Shown here one piece after another: positions 1 to 13,618 of a DNA stretch of 64,000 nt. Source of the DNA: Paraphoma chrysanthemicola (lineage: Eukaryota > Ascomycota > Dothideomycetes > Pleosporales > Phaeosphaeriaceae); NCBI GenBank assembly GCA_020744225.1, contig JAGMWG010000020.1, positions 248,001-312,000 on the forward strand, written 5' to 3'. The notes beneath the pieces are model-generated. The model ran no database searches. It had not been told where the DNA came from and worked only from the letters and a program-made list of their open reading frames with translations. The first letter of the stretch is position 1. Each line of letters starts with the position of its first letter. A program made the translations under genes and the position numbers.

Positions 1-423
1 AGCTTCTAGATAAGTATAATTAAGTCTATAAAGATAGTTATAGGCGTAGAGAGATATATAAGATTTAATTTAATTTAGCTAGGTAATTATAAGTAAGTAA
101 TAGTTATCTAGAGTGTATATACTACTAGATATATAACTCTACTCTTTATTATCTATAAGAAGTATATTTATATCTTTACGTAGTATAAGAAGATCTTAAT
201 ACTATATAATTAGAAGCTCTTAGTCTTTAAAAATAGCTAGATAAATAATATACTTAGTCTAAAGTAGTTAAAGTACTTTAATATATATATAAAGGTGTAT
301 TAGATAAAAAACTATAAACTACTTATTTTAGATAGGTATAAGAGCTATCTTAACTAGAATTTTAAAAACTACTACTTTAAAAATAAGATTCTAACTCTCT
401 ATATACTCTCTTATTTATTATAT
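1..423. repeat. Large inverted repeat, left arm, outer part
   Basis: The reverse complement of this segment aligns along its length with about 11640-12053, and both retain the words GCTATCT, TAGTCTAAA and GTAGAGAGA in register. It is the distal part of the left arm; element 1 separates it from the rest at 7616. The arm runs off the start of the window. Confidence 0.8.
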
Positions 424-924
424 TATAAAGAGACCTAAAGTTAGAAGTAGACTTTGTGTGCTTAAGGTTCTACAGTTAGTTCTTAGGGATAGAGTATTAG
501 AGAGAATTAGATAGAGTTACTATAAGATAGATTAAGAGAACAATAATTAATAGTAAAGAGGTGTACTAATATAGATAAAAAGAACTATAAGTTAAGTGTA
601 AGTAGTAACTAGTTGTAGATTAAATACTAAGTTAAATACAATAAGCTATAAGAGCTTATTACTTATATCTATATACAAGAAGAGGTCTAGTAACTAAGCA
701 CCTTATACTTAGTTAATTAGTATAATTAGTGCTACTTAGTACTTAGTTAGCTTAGCTTACTTAGTACCTAACATAGTCTAGTGTACTAATTAAGTTACGT
801 AACCTACAGTTCTACAGCGTAGTGTTAATAGTTAGTTTCTATAAGCTTCTTATTAGTAACCTGTTAGTATCTAATTAAAGTATTATTAGCTGCTTCTAGT
901 CTACTTTCTAAGATAACTATAACA
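424..924 (-). repeat. Element 1, 3' LTR (left copy)
   Basis: This 501-bp repeat matches 7115-7615 base for base in length. In the stretches I compared by eye, the two copies differ only by transitions (C/T and G/A), as expected from RIP. It contains the palindrome GTTACGTAAC at about 794-803. Confidence 0.9.
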
Positions 925-2380
925 CTATTCTCTCTTCTCTTTAAGACTTATTCTTAAGTTACGTAATCGTAGCTTAGTCTACTTTATAACTAAGTAGTGC
1001 CTACGTTATAAAAGAGCGTTAGCCTTTATTCATTTTATTATACTTAAGTAGTCTACTTTACGACCTAAGAAACCTCTAGCTAAAAGTACCTTACAACGTT
1101 ATAACCTTACAGATTTTATTAACATTTTTAGCAAAGAGATAGTGCAGAAATATTTAACTTATATTACAAAGAACTATATTTATTAGATTTATATTTAGTT
1201 AAAAAAGTGCAACGTCTATAATTATCTAGGCTAGCGTTACAATATAAAAGTTACGTAATCTAAGTTTAAGCAGCTAGTAGTAGAGAAGAAAAAGTTAAAG
1301 AAATAAATACAAGAGTTACGTAATAAGTAGGAGGCTGCTTTTAGAGCGTATAAAGCTACTCTTAAAGATTTATGTGTTACGTAAGTAAAGAAGAAGTAGT
1401 TACAGTAATAAATAGATTTACTTAATTATTACGCAGACAATGCGATTACTATAGAGAAGTAAAATATCTAGGAACTAGAGAAATAAGAGGCTATAGAGAC
1501 TATAACGTTTAATAGTTCTTTTGTTAGATTATCTTTACAGTTATTACCTACTACTTAGAAAGTCTTTAAAAAGTTCTTTCTAAATTTTTAGAAGTTAGAA
1601 GATACTAGTAGTACTATACTAGTAGTTAGTAGTAGTTTATAAGGTTAGTAACTAAGGTCTTGTCTTATTCTTTTCTAGTACTTCTTAATATATTATTTAC
1701 AGTTTTAGAAGTTATTTTCTAGTTTCTATATATTCTCTATATTATTGTATTCTAACTATTTAACTAGATATTCTTGCAGTTTAATCTACTTAGTGTCTTA
1801 GTAATCTAGAATCTTTTTAACTTTAAATTTGTTTTCTTTCTTAGTTGTATAGTAAAAGGTTTACTATAGTAGTATATTAGAGTTAACTAGTTCTAATAGC
1901 TTAACGTAGAACCTAGAGTGTACTTTTACGTTCTTAGGTAGATCTAATATATATATTATAGAGCTATTTTTCTTAAGAACTAAGAATAGTCTAACTTTAA
2001 CGTAATTAAGTCCTTTACTTAGTTACTTAGTTTATAGGTTTTTTGTAAGTAAGTACACTTTATTCTTCTTTTTTAGCTAAGAAGCTATTTTTTATTTCTT
2101 ATTAATATATAAGATACTTTAGTATTATACTTTCTTAATGTAGTCTCGCATTTCTTTATATATTTTCTTAATTTTTTCTACTATCTATAGTACAGCTTTA
2201 GTATTTAGGCTAAGTAATATTCTTTTAAAAAGATGTAGATGTCTTTTATAATTAGTAAAGAACAGTATTCTTTCTATTAACTCTAATATTTTATTATTAT
2301 ACGCTAATTATACTGTAAGTAATAGTAATACTTAATTATCTTATTTTAGAGTAAAGTAGATTCGTAGGTAGGCCTTAAGA

Positions 2381-2700
2381 GTCCTATTTATTCTTTCTAT
2401 TTATCTATTAGTTTCTAGATAGTATGCTGTAGATAGCTTTCTTTAAATACTAATTACTCTTATAAGCGTAGTCTAATAGTTTAACGTAAATAGCTTATCT
2501 TAGTTACTTATAATTATTTTTAGAATTCTATAGTAGTAGATTACTTTATTATTAATAATATAGCCTAGTTGTTTTGCTGTATAATTCCTCCTAAAGAGTA
2601 TTACTTCTATTACCTTAGTAAACCTATCTATAACTACTAGTATAGTATTATATATAATATTAGTTATAGAGTCTTATAATTCTAGTAATTCTGTAATAAA
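2381..2700 (-). pseudogene. Relic Ty3/Gypsy integrase core of element 1
   Basis: Minus-strand translation through stops retains the integrase pattern: an ILVVIDRFTK-like stretch, then IISN-x-DKLFT in place of the usual IISDRDxxFT, then LSTAYYLETN in place of LSTAYHPQTD. The order and spacing fit the DDE core. Acidic and proline codons are changed in ways consistent with C-to-T and G-to-A mutation. The relic is non-functional. Confidence 0.8.
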
Positions 2701-3779
2701 GTCTATTAAGATATTAGTCTAGAGTTTATTTAGTATTTCTAGAGCTTACATTTCTCTGTATAGTACGTACGTACTATACTTATTCTTCTAATAGTTAGTG
2801 TATTTTTTAATATAAGTGCTTATCTTATCTTTTATGTTTTTAAAGCTATAGTTATACTATATTATTTTTATTATACGTAATACTTCTAAGTATCTATAAA
2901 TTAAGTTATTATAATAATTCTAAATAATAGCTTTCTGTAGTTTCTCTAGAACTTTATAGGTAATTATTATAATATTATTAACTTTAATTACAGCACTAAG
3001 AGATCTATTGTTATTAGTTTTAAGAATAGTGCCTTTTTTAATTATTTTAGTGCCTATAATATTATATTATTAGCTTAGAGCGTCTACTCTACTATTATCT
3101 TTTCTTAAGGTATAGGTAATCTTAAACTTATATTCTTCTAGTAATTCTAACTATCTAACTTGTTATCTATTAAGTACTTTTATTATTATAAAGTACTATA
3201 AGTTTTTATAGTCTATAAAGATCTTAAGCTTAGAGCTACTATATAAGTAAATTTTTTAGTATTTAAGTACCTCTACTATAGTAAGTAGTTTTTTATTATA
3301 CATATTATATCTTTCTTCTACTTTACTAAACTTCTTAGAGTAGTATACTACTAAGTACTATTTTCTATTATATAGCTATGTTTATATAGCACCTATTATA
3401 AGGTTAGAGGTATCTGTTTCTAACTAAGATAGTTTATTTAGTTTAAATATCTTAAGTACTAGTTCTTTAATATATACTTACTTAAGTTATTTAAACGCTT
3501 TTTGTTATAATTTACTTTATTTTTATATTACTTCTTTTTATATAAGTCTTATAAGTAGTATAGTAATTTAGAAGTAGTTCTTAATAAACGTTCTATTAAA
3601 GTTTATAAATCTTAAGAAGAACTATACGTTCTTAACGTTTCTTAGTACTACCTATTCTTTAATAGTTTAAATTTTTTCTTTACTAATCTGTACTTTGTAG
3701 ATACTTACTATATATTCTAGGAAGTCTAGTTCTTTCTTATAGAAACTGCACTTTAACAGTTTTAGACGTAAGTTATATT

Positions 3780-4230
3780 TATTAAGGTATTCTAGTACTA
3801 TTTTAACGTATTTTTTATAGTCTTTCTTATTTTCTAAATATATAAGAATATTATTAAAGTAAGCTATAATAAATATATTAAGGTACTTTCTTAGTATATT
3901 ATTAATTAATACTTAAAAGGTTGTAAGAGCGTTAGTTAATCTAAATAGTATAATGCAGTATTTATAGTAGCTATATCTTATTTAGAACGCTATCTTCTAT
4001 TCTTCTTTTTTCTTAATTCTAACTTAGTAGTATCTATTATGTAAGTCTAGTAAGGTAAAGATCTTAGCTTTTAAGAGTTAGTCTTATAGCTTTAAGATAT
4101 TTAGTAGTAAATACTTATTTTTTTGTATTATTGCGTTTAGCTTATAATAGTTAACGTAGAGTTATAAACTTCTATCTTTCTTAGGTACAAATAAGATAAG
4201 AAATCCTGCTAGTAATTCTAATTTGCAAAT
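3780..4230 (-). pseudogene. Relic Ty3/Gypsy reverse transcriptase of element 1
   Basis: The minus strand gives ILFVPKKDRSL followed by a LYVNYYKLN-like segment, FTLLDLHNRYY, then FRLTNALTTF and YFNNILIYLE. These correspond to the conserved reverse transcriptase blocks, and YFNN stands where the catalytic YLDD is expected, so both catalytic aspartates are now Asn. That is what G-to-A change on the coding strand produces. The relic is inactive. Confidence 0.85.
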
Positions 4231-7114
4231 ATATCTTTTAGCTAGGTTTTTATTAACGTATTCTTTTACTACTTTTAGTTAGAGTTCTAATAGTCTATAT
4301 ATTAGTAAGAAGAGAGGTTCTTTACCTTCTTCTAGATTAATCTTATAATCTTATAGTTTGTATTCTAGTAATACTGCTTAGACTACAAGTTTTTTAAATA
4401 TATATCTCTATTAGTAGTAAACTTTTAGAACTAGTAAAAGAACGTCTTCTTTCTTCGTAACTTATATAGCTCTTTTTATTTTATTTATTAAGCTAACTAC
4501 TCTCTATTTCTTGTAGCGCGTCTAGTTTAAAGTAATCTTATTTATTATTTTCTCTTCTACTACTAGACTCTACTTATACGTAAGCTAAGATCTAAATACA
4601 GCTATATATCTATTAAAGGATAGTGTATTATTTACTTAATCTATTCTAGAGTTTATATTCTTTAACTAGAGAAGCTCTAATATAATATCTTTGCTAGCTA
4701 AGCTTAGAACGTTTAGAGTTACCTTTATCTAGTATCTATTAATGTAGACGTTAGTTATTATCTTGTACGTAATAACTAACTATTCTAGCATTATTTCTCT
4801 AGTAGCTACTTAGACGTAATATAAATTTTTTTTTAACTTAGTCTTAAGACTAGCTTATTTAACTGCGTTTAGAGATATATAGTTATCTATAGATTCTAAA
4901 TCTATTAATACTCTTATTCTTACTCTCTTAATCTTTATAAAGAGTTTATTAAGTAGTGCTAAGTTAATATTATTACATTTCTATTTATAAGTTAACCTAA
5001 GTCTAAAAAAGACTTCTCTTCTTTAAATCTATTTGTAATTTTATTATCTTAGTATCTAGTATAGTCTCTATTTATATATAGTTACTATATCTTATTAAGG
5101 TATTCTCTATTAACTATTAAGATTTAAAGCGTTTATTCTTTTTATAAGTTTCTGCCTAGAAAGGTATTTATTACCTATTTATTCTAGAGGTAAGATTTAT
5201 ATATATTCTTTAAGTAATTAAACTACTACTATTTGTATTTAGATTTTCTAGTTAGAAACTATCTTATTACTTCTTTATTAAAGTAGTGTATTAAGTACTA
5301 GTTGTGTGTACAAGCTGTATAGCTTATATTAGCGTAGAGTAAGTTTCTTAGATCTATAAAATATAATAGTCTTAGAGTAATAATAACGTTATTAGAGTCG
5401 TTATTAACCTTCTTAGCTTCTTTATATACTTTATATTCTTTAGTTACTTAGTCTTCTTCTTCTAATTTCTGCTTAAGTTAGTTATTACGTTAGAGATATT
5501 TCTTTTTTCTCTTACCTCTTAGAAGTACATAATTATAAGGTGTATTATAGTCCTTATCTTATTATACTAGTAGTGCTTAACTGTTATTAGCTATTCCTAC
5601 TTAATTTAGTAATTGTTTTATAGCTTTATAGCACTAGTCTAAGAAGATTCGTTTTTTGTCTTCTTTCTTTATTTTCTGTATAATATTAGGAAGTTGTAGA
5701 AAACTTTCCTAAATCTATTAGCTATTCTTTGTCGTGAATTCTGTAAATTTGTCGCTTTCTAAGTTAAGTTAGAAGAATTATTTCTTTAGTTTTGTGTCTT
5801 GCTTACACTTCTAATTATACCTATGTATTTTATTATTTTCTTATACATATATAGGTGTTACGTATTTATCTCTTAGCTGTACTAGAGTAGCGTTTTTGTA
5901 TTTTAGCGTTAAACTTTTTAGTAGAGTATATATAAGCTAATCTACTATATTCTAGTAGTAGAGTAGAGATTCTAGCACTAGAGTTATAGTATTATCCTAT
6001 ATTATCTTAACTTTCGTTCTAAAGTGTAGTATAAGAGTATAAGTAATTACTAGTTCTTAGTTATAGCTGTTCTTAAGATCTATGCAAGAGAACTTAACTA
6101 TAAGTTCTTCTTTACTATCTAAGGCAGACGAGTCTAGTCTTATATTAGAGTTAGATACTACGTCTTATTCTGTCTTAGATTCCTTATTTTAGTCGTATTA
6201 GATTATATTAATTATTTTAACGACCTTATTCTTTATCTAGTAATTCTTTACTAGATATTCTAGTTTACTATAGTTATAATAAGTTCTTATTTTCTTTATA
6301 CTAGTCTTACTCTTACTTTATATAAGTTTCTTATAACTATTATAGAGCTTATTATACTTAATAGTGTTAACGTCTATTAATTCTACTCTTCTAGATCTAT
6401 AGTATTCTAGTGTCTTCTTAGAGTAGAATTATTTCTTAAGCCTATAGTCTCTAGGTTTATAGAACTACTTATGTTTACTCTATTAACGTGTTAAAGTAAA
6501 GGCGTTAGTCTCTAGCTCTAATTTAAGTAGCTTGTTGTTAATTCTTATAGCTTTCTTAATTAGATTATCTAAGCTAGTAATATTAGCTATACTCTGTATA
6601 AGTTTCTTATAGACACTAAACTTAAAGCCTTATTAGAATATTTGTATAAGAGCTTTATTATTCTATTCTGTATATTTAGAATATTATTAGAATAAGTTAG
6701 CGTAGTCTCTTATAGACTAGGTCTGTTAGAAGCGTTAGATTTTACCTTTTGTAATAGTTAGTTTCTTAGTAATAGAGAATACTTTTCTAAGAGCTTCTTT
6801 AAACTTGTTATAGTCTTTAATAATCTAGGTATTAGCTAGGTCTTATATGCTGCTGTTAAAGTAATGTTTAAGTTTTAGAGTTACTTAGTTAAGCGCCTTT
6901 TCTTTTATAGTAGTAACTACGTTAGTAACTTTATTTACTTTATTAATTATATTATAGAAGTAGAAGTAAAGGTTCTATTATATAATCTATAATTTAAGTA
7001 TAGCCTAATCTCTGTAGAAGTTATTAGGAATTTATCTCTTAGTAGTAGCCTTACTAGCTATAATAGAAGTTAGAGTATCTATTTCTATATTACTTATCTT
7101 AAGAGTATTTAAAG

Positions 7115-7615
7115 TATAAAGAGATCTAAAGTTAGAAGTAAGCTTCGTGTACTTAAGGTTTTACAGTTAGTTCTTAGAAATAGAGTATTAGAAAGAATTA
7201 GATAGAGTTACTATAAGATAGATTAAGAGAATAATAATTAATAGTAGAAGAGTGTACTAATATAGATAAAGAGAACTATAAGTTAAGTGTAAGTAGTAAC
7301 TAGTTATAGATTAAATACTAAGTTAAACATAATAAGCTGTAAGAGCTTATTACCTATACCTATATATAGAGAGAAGTCTAGTAACTAAGTGCCTTATGCT
7401 TAGTTAATTAGTATAATTAGTACTACTTAGTGCTTAGTTAGCTTAGCTTACTTAGTACCTAACATAGTCTAGCGTACTAATTAAGTTACGTAACCTGTAG
7501 TTCTGCAGCGCAGTATTAATAGTTAGTTTCTATAAGCTTCTTGTTAGTAACCTGTTAGCATCTAATTAGAGTACTATTAGCTGCTTCTAGTCTACTTCCT
7601 AAGGCAACTATAACA
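7115..7615 (-). repeat. Element 1, 5' LTR (right copy)
   Basis: This is the 501-bp partner of 424-924. On the minus strand the terminus reads TGTTATAGTTGCC. The five bases tatat follow at 7616-7620 and match those before the left LTR. Confidence 0.9.
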
Positions 7616-9385
7616 TATATATATTCTTTAGCTACTTAATATAGTTTACTTCTTACTATTAAAGTATAAGTACTTCTAGTATATTAGAGACTTAGTATAT
7701 AAACGTATTTTCTATATTAATAAGAAGAGCTTTCTACTAGTCTTTAAAGATATATTTTTTAATATATTTATAAAAGATAACTATTAAAAGATCTAAAAAG
7801 TAGTAAAGCTAGTCTTCTTAAACGTATAAGTAGTATTAGATTATCTTAAAGTATAGCTATATACTCTACTAGAGCTTCTTCTTCTAAAGATACTATAGTA
7901 GTTAAAGACTCTAAGCAATATATATAAGTTTAAATTCTAATCTAAGCTTATATATAAGTCTTTTACTTAGTTATTTACTTTTATATAAGTAGACTTCTTC
8001 TAGCTTATAAAAGATAGTAAGCTAATACTATATAAAAATATACTTTAATATACTTATATTTATAAGCTTAAAAAGTAATTAGTAGTAATAACTAAGTAAA
8101 AAGCGTATAAAAGAAAGCGTCTCTAAATAGATAGTACTCTAGAGTATAGTAAGAGAGTATTATAAATAGTTCTAGTACTATCTTTAATAGTATAGTATTT
8201 AAAGAAGACTTATAGTAGTAATAATTAAGAACTAGTCTAACTAGCTATATAGTACTATAAAAACTATAGTAGAACTAGATATAATATATAAACGTATAAA
8301 AAGAATATAAAAGTATTCTCTAAATTAGATACTAGTATAATATATACTAGCTTCTTATTTAATAGTAATAAAATTAAATATTTATAATACGTATTACTTA
8401 TACTAAGAAAAATAGTAGATTTACTAGTATAGTAAGTTTACTAGTAAAATATATTATATAAAAGAATTACTACTAAGTTTAAAGTTAATTATAATATACT
8501 CTTATAAAGATATAAATATAAATAAAGTTTTATATACGTTTAAATAATTAATAAGTAAAAACTTAACTTATAATAAGAGCTAGAGCTTATAGCTTATATA
8601 AAAAACTTTAGTAGTAAAAGTCTTATATTTACTATACTAAGCTAAAAGTTTATTTACGTTTTCTATATAAACTAATATAATAATATAACTCTAAGAAGAG
8701 TATCTTTATTATTATATAATAACTTTATTAGTATAAAAGCTTTTAGTATAAAAATTAGTAGTAATTAAATATAAAAAGATAAATTATTAAAACATAAGTA
8801 TAATTATATTTTATCTTAAATAAAGATAAGTATATATAAATAGAAAATTATAGAGACTCTTAGCTATATATAATACTATATTTAAAAAATAATATAATAA
8901 TAAAAGACTATAGATAGTAAATATATACTCTTAGTTAGACTATATACTAGTTTTAACTAAACGTAATAAATAAGTTTAGACTAGTAATTAAGTATAAGTT
9001 AAGTTAGATTAAGTCTATCTAAAATATAAGACTCTAATCTAACTATAACTTTTTATTTCTTATTTTTATACTAATAAAAGATAGTAGTTAGATTATAAGT
9101 ATATAAACTCTAAGTTAATATATTTTACTAGTAAACTTACTAGTATAACTAAGATTTACTCTTTTCTTAATAACTCTATAAGTTTATAAGTACTTTTAAG
9201 AATTTTTTAAGAATTTAAAACTTCTAATCTAAAGCTCTTTTATAGCTTAAAAATTACTAGATTAAGCTAAGTATAGCTAGAGTTATAAGCTAAAGAAGCT
9301 AGTATACTTACTTAGCTTCTAACTCTTATAGTAAGTACTAGATAGTAGTATTATACTTTATAACTTTTTATATATATATTATATA
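7616..9385. repeat. Large inverted repeat, left arm, inner part
   Basis: Read after 423, this segment continues the same alignment to the reverse complement of about 9860-11640. Matching landmarks include AGAAGCTAAGTAAGTATAC (plus strand near 9930) and its complement near 9300, and the 709-bp element found in both arms. With 1-423 the visible left arm is about 2.2 kb. Boundaries at the centre are approximate because RIP blurs them. Confidence 0.78.
8432..9140. mobile_element. 709-bp element with terminal inverted repeats, copy in left arm
   Basis: The left end reads GTAAGTTTACTAGTAAAATA and the right end is its exact inverse, so there are terminal inverted repeats of at least 20 bp. TA dinucleotides flank both ends (8430-8431 and 9141-9142), the target preference of Tc1/mariner-type elements. 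The interior has no recognisable coding sequence, so a non-autonomous (MITE-like) or internally deleted element is plausible. A near copy of the end motif, TAGATTTACTAGTA, abuts the left end. Confidence 0.6.
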
Positions 9386-9859
9386 TACAAAAGATATTTA
9401 CTTTAAGATCTTAGACTAATAGCTAATTTATTACGTAAGTTATAAAGAGTAGTAACTAAAAAGAGTAAAAAATAAAAATACTACTATATTAGCTTCTATT
9501 TAGTACTAATCTAACTTCTTAAAGTCTTAATATACTAAAATAGTATATAGCTATACTATACTAACTTTTAAAAGTAGACTTATATCTTAAATATTAATAT
9601 TATTAATAAAGTTATAATATAGTTTTAAATAACTTATTCTAGAAAAATTTAATATCTTTTTAAGTACTCTATAGAAGTTCTTAAAAATTTAGTATACTAT
9701 ATACTTTATTTTTATCTAATAGTATAAAAGGTTATAGCTTAATAGAATATAGTATAAGCTTTATATACTACTTAATCTTTATTTTATACTAGAAGACTTT
9801 TCTAGCTTTATAACTTTAGAAATATAATATAGAAATCTCTATAATTCTTAAGAGTATAT

Positions 9860-12053
9860 AATATATATAATAAGTATTCTTAGAAAAAGTTATAGCTTAT
9901 AATATTAGTTTCTAGTATCTAATATAAGAGCTAGAAGCTAAGTAAGTATACTAGCTTCTTTAGCTTATAACTCTAGCTATACTTAGCTTAATCTAGTAAT
10001 TTTTAAGCTATAAAAGAGCTTTAGATTAGAAGTTTTAAATTCTTAAAAAATTCTTAAAAGTACTTATAAACTTATAGAGTTATTAAGAAAAGAGTAAATC
10101 TTAGTTATACTAGTAAGTTTACTAGTAAAATATATTAACTTAGAGTTTATATACTTATAATCTAACTACTATCTTTTATTAGTATAAAAATAAGAAATAA
10201 AAAGTTATAGTTAGATTAGAGTCTTATATTTTAGATAGACTTAATCTAACTTAACTTATACTTAATTACTAGTCTAAACTTATTTATTACGTTTAGTTAA
10301 AACTAGTATATAGTCTAACTAAGAGTATATATTTACTATCTATAGTCTTTTATTATTATATTATTTTTTAAATATAGTATTATATATAGCTAAGAGTCTC
10401 TATAATTTTCTGTTTATATATACTTATCTTTATTTAAGATAGAATATAATTATACTTATGTTTTAATAATTTATCTTTTATATTTAATTACTACTAATTT
10501 CTATACTAAAAGCTTTTATACTAATAAAGTTATTATATAATAATAAAGATACTCTTCTTAGAGTTACATTATTATATTAGTCTATATAGAAAACGTAAAT
10601 AAACTTTTAGCTTAGTATAGTAAATATAAGACTTTTACTACTAAAGTTTTTTATATAAGCTATAAGCTCTAGCTCTTATTATAAGTTAAGTTTTTACTTA
10701 TTAATTATTTAAACGTATATAAAACTTTATATATATTTATATCTTTATAAGAGTATATTATAATTAACTTTAAACTTAGTAGTAATTCTTTTATATAATA
10801 TATTTTACTAGTAAACTTACTATACTAGTAAATCTACTATTTTTCTTAGTATAAGTAATACGTATTATAAATATTTAATTTTATTACTATTAAATAAGAA
10901 GCTAGTATATATTATACTAGTATCTAATTTAAAGAATACCTTTATATTCTTTTTATACGTTTATATATTATATTTAGTTCTACTATAGTTTCTATAGTAC
11001 TATATAGCTAGTTATACTAGTTCTTAATTACTACTACTATAAGCTCTCTTTAATTACTAAGGTACTATAAACGCCTTAGTAGCTATCTACACTACTATAG
11101 TCTTATACTTTATAGTCTTACTATACTAGATTTACTTTCTTTTACGTAATTTCTACTTTATTATAACTACTAATTACTCTTTAATCTTATAAATATAAGT
11201 AATAAGTAGTATATTTTAGTATAGTATAAGTTTAGCTCTCTTTATAAGCTAAGAGAAGCTTATCTATATAGAAATAAGTAACTATATAAAAGACTTATAT
11301 ATAAGCTTTAACTAAGATCTAAACTTATAAGTATTACTTAGAGTTATTAACTACTATAGTATCTTTAGAAGAAGAAGCTCTAGTAGAGTATATAGCTATA
11401 CTTTAAGATAATTTAATACTACTTATATATTTAAAGAGACTAGTTCTACTATCTTAAAAGTCTTTTAGTAGTTATTATTTATAAATATATTAAAAAATAC
11501 GTCTTTAAAAGCTAGTAGAAAGCTCTTCTTATTAATATAGAAGATATATCTATATACTAAGTCTCTAATATACTAAGAGTACTTATACTTTAGTAGTAAG
11601 AAGTAAAATATATTAAGTAGCTAAAGAATATATAGTAAATAAAATAGTATATAAAGAGTAAGAATCTTATTTTTAAAGTAGTAGTTTTTAAAATTCTAGT
11701 TAAGATAGCTTTTATAGCTATCTAAAATAAGTAGTCTATAGCTTTTTACTTAACGCGCCTTTATATATATATTAAAGTACTTTAACTACTCTAAACTAAG
11801 TATATTATTTATCTAGCTATTCTTAGAGACTAAGAGCTTCTAATTATATAGTATTAAGATCTTCTTATACTATATAAAGATATAGATATACTTCTTATAG
11901 ATAATAAAAAGTAAAGTTATATACTTAATAGTATATATACTCTAGATAACTATTACTTACTTATAATTACTTAGCTAGACTAAATTAAGTCTTATACGTC
12001 TCTCTACACCTATAATAACTTTTATAGACTTGATTATATCTATTTAAAAGCTA
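9860..12053. repeat. Large inverted repeat, right arm
   Basis: This is the reverse-complement partner of 1-423 plus 7616-9385. It is interrupted at 12053 by element 2 and presumably continues at 19425. The spacer between the arms (about 9386-9859) is low-complexity AT-rich sequence. I could not identify a transposase in the arm. Possible origins are two copies of an element inserted head-to-head, or a fold-back transposon. Confidence 0.78.
10113..10820. mobile_element. 708-bp element with terminal inverted repeats, copy in right arm
   Basis: This is the mirror-image copy of 8432-9140, with the same inverted termini and flanking TA at 10111-10112 and 10821-10822. Because it sits symmetrically in the large inverted repeat, it was probably duplicated with the arm, not inserted twice. 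Confidence 0.6.
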
Positions 12054-12209
12054 TGTAATAGACTTAGGCTGTACCTATATCTAGTTTAGACTATACTCTA
12101 GTAAGTAGTATATAATAAGAAGAGAAAGAATCTTTCTCTTTTTCTCTTTAAGAGAATTTTTATCTATTCTAATACTTATTAGTACTACGTGTAAGACTAG
12201 TCTATAATA
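12054..12209 (+). repeat. Element 2, 5' LTR
   Basis: This 156-bp repeat begins TGTAATAGACTTAGG and ends CTATAATA. It differs from the 3' LTR mostly by transitions, with at least one T/A transversion near 12160. It includes a CT-rich, hairpin-like stretch near 12120-12155. Confidence 0.9.
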
Positions 12210-13572
12210 TTAAATTCTTTTCTTCTAGTTAATTAAGTAGTAAAAGAATATTCTCTCTTAACTAGAATACGTTCTTCTCTAACTCTCTCTTACCTTAACT
12301 TCTTAATAAGATTCTCTAGATTATTATAGATATATAGAAGACGCGTATATAAGAAAAGACTCTTCTCTAGACTATAGTTAAATAGTAAAATAATCTATAT
12401 AAGAATCTAGACGTAATATCTTTAGTATAAGAACTAGAAGAGCTATACTTAAGTATAACTAGTACGTTAAGAGTAGCTATAGTAGTAAGACTAATACTTA
12501 GTATAATTTCTATTCTAACTCTAGTAATAGATACTTTCTTTCTATCTAGTCTTATAGCTAAAATAGACTAATATAAGCTACTCTTAGTAAAAGAGCTCTT
12601 TAATAGTAATAGTGCTAGCTTTACTATTTAGAAACTTATAATAGAGTATAAGCTAGCTATAAACTAAGAGTTTATTAGAAATAATAAGAAGATGTAGTTA
12701 TTTATCTAGACGTAGCTAGACTTCTAGATTTAACATAAGATTACTATATTCTACGCGTATATAGAAGAGTAAAGTAGATTAAATTCTTACTATTTTCTAT
12801 TCTAGCTAGAGTTTTAGTACAGTAACAAATATATAATATAGAGAGCTTAGACCTAGCTTAAAGCGCTCTACTAGAAGAAAACTAAGCTCTTTACTAACTT
12901 TTTTATGTAATAAGTTTAATTACTAGAAATAGTAAGTACTTTTAGTAAGAGTAATAAATAGAAGCTTATCTAGCTTTACTAGTACCTTAATCTAACTATA
13001 TAGAATATTATAATAAACTAAGGTATCTTCTATAATAACTATAATATAGTCTACTAGTAGTACTACTAGATTTTAGCTAACATTAAGACGCTAAAGCTAG
13101 AAGCTTATTTCTTACACTATAGTAAAAATCTTATACTAACGTCTAAGAAAGATACTAATAGTAATATTTCTATAATACTTATTAGAGTAGTAGCTTTTTT
13201 CTAACGTAAAGAAAAGTAGCTAAGTAGCTAGAAAGAGCTTATCTAAATTCCTACACCTCTATTTAACTAAAGATACGTAGTAAAACTATATATAAGATAT
13301 AGATAAATAAACTATATAGTCTAAAACTATAAGTTTATAGTAGATAAAGATACTATAAAGATCTATATAGTAGCTATATTACTAGAATAGAAAAACTAAA
13401 AAAAAAAGTAGCCTCTAACTTAAATATAAGTTAAGAGTAGTGTAAAGTAATTCTAATATAAAAATTAGCTAGCTAGTATATTATAGTAAAAATAACTTAG
13501 ATAGCTCTTAGTAATATAAATAAGCTATCTTTTCTTATTCTATTAGTAGTAGAGAATTAGTTTCTTACTAAG

Positions 13573-13618
13573 GTACTAGTTAATTTAGAGTATAAGTACT
13601 AGTTAATTTAGAGTATAA
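13573..13618 (+). repeat. Two tandem copies of a 23-bp unit
   Basis: The unit, starting GTACTAGTTAATTTAGAG, appears at 13573-13595 and again at 13596-13618 inside the gag-proximal part of element 2. It looks like replication slippage; no function is inferred. Confidence 0.85.

Larger units (their letters stand above)
424..7615 (-). mobile_element. Full-length degraded Ty3/Gypsy LTR retrotransposon (element 1)
   Basis: Two 501-bp direct repeats at 424-924 and 7115-7615 bound a 7.2-kb element. On the minus strand it starts with TGTTATAG and ends with a TA that was probably CA before RIP. The 5 bases outside each end are identical (tatat at 419-423 and 7616-7620), consistent with a target-site duplication, although the sequence is AT-rich. 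Minus-strand translation through stops gives reverse transcriptase near 3780-4230 and an integrase core near 2381-2700. This is the gag-PR-RT-RH-IN order of Ty3/Gypsy, with gag expected toward 5200-7000. The element keeps more CA and TG than its surroundings, so it is probably a later insertion than the sequence it interrupts. It cannot encode protein as it stands. Confidence 0.9.
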
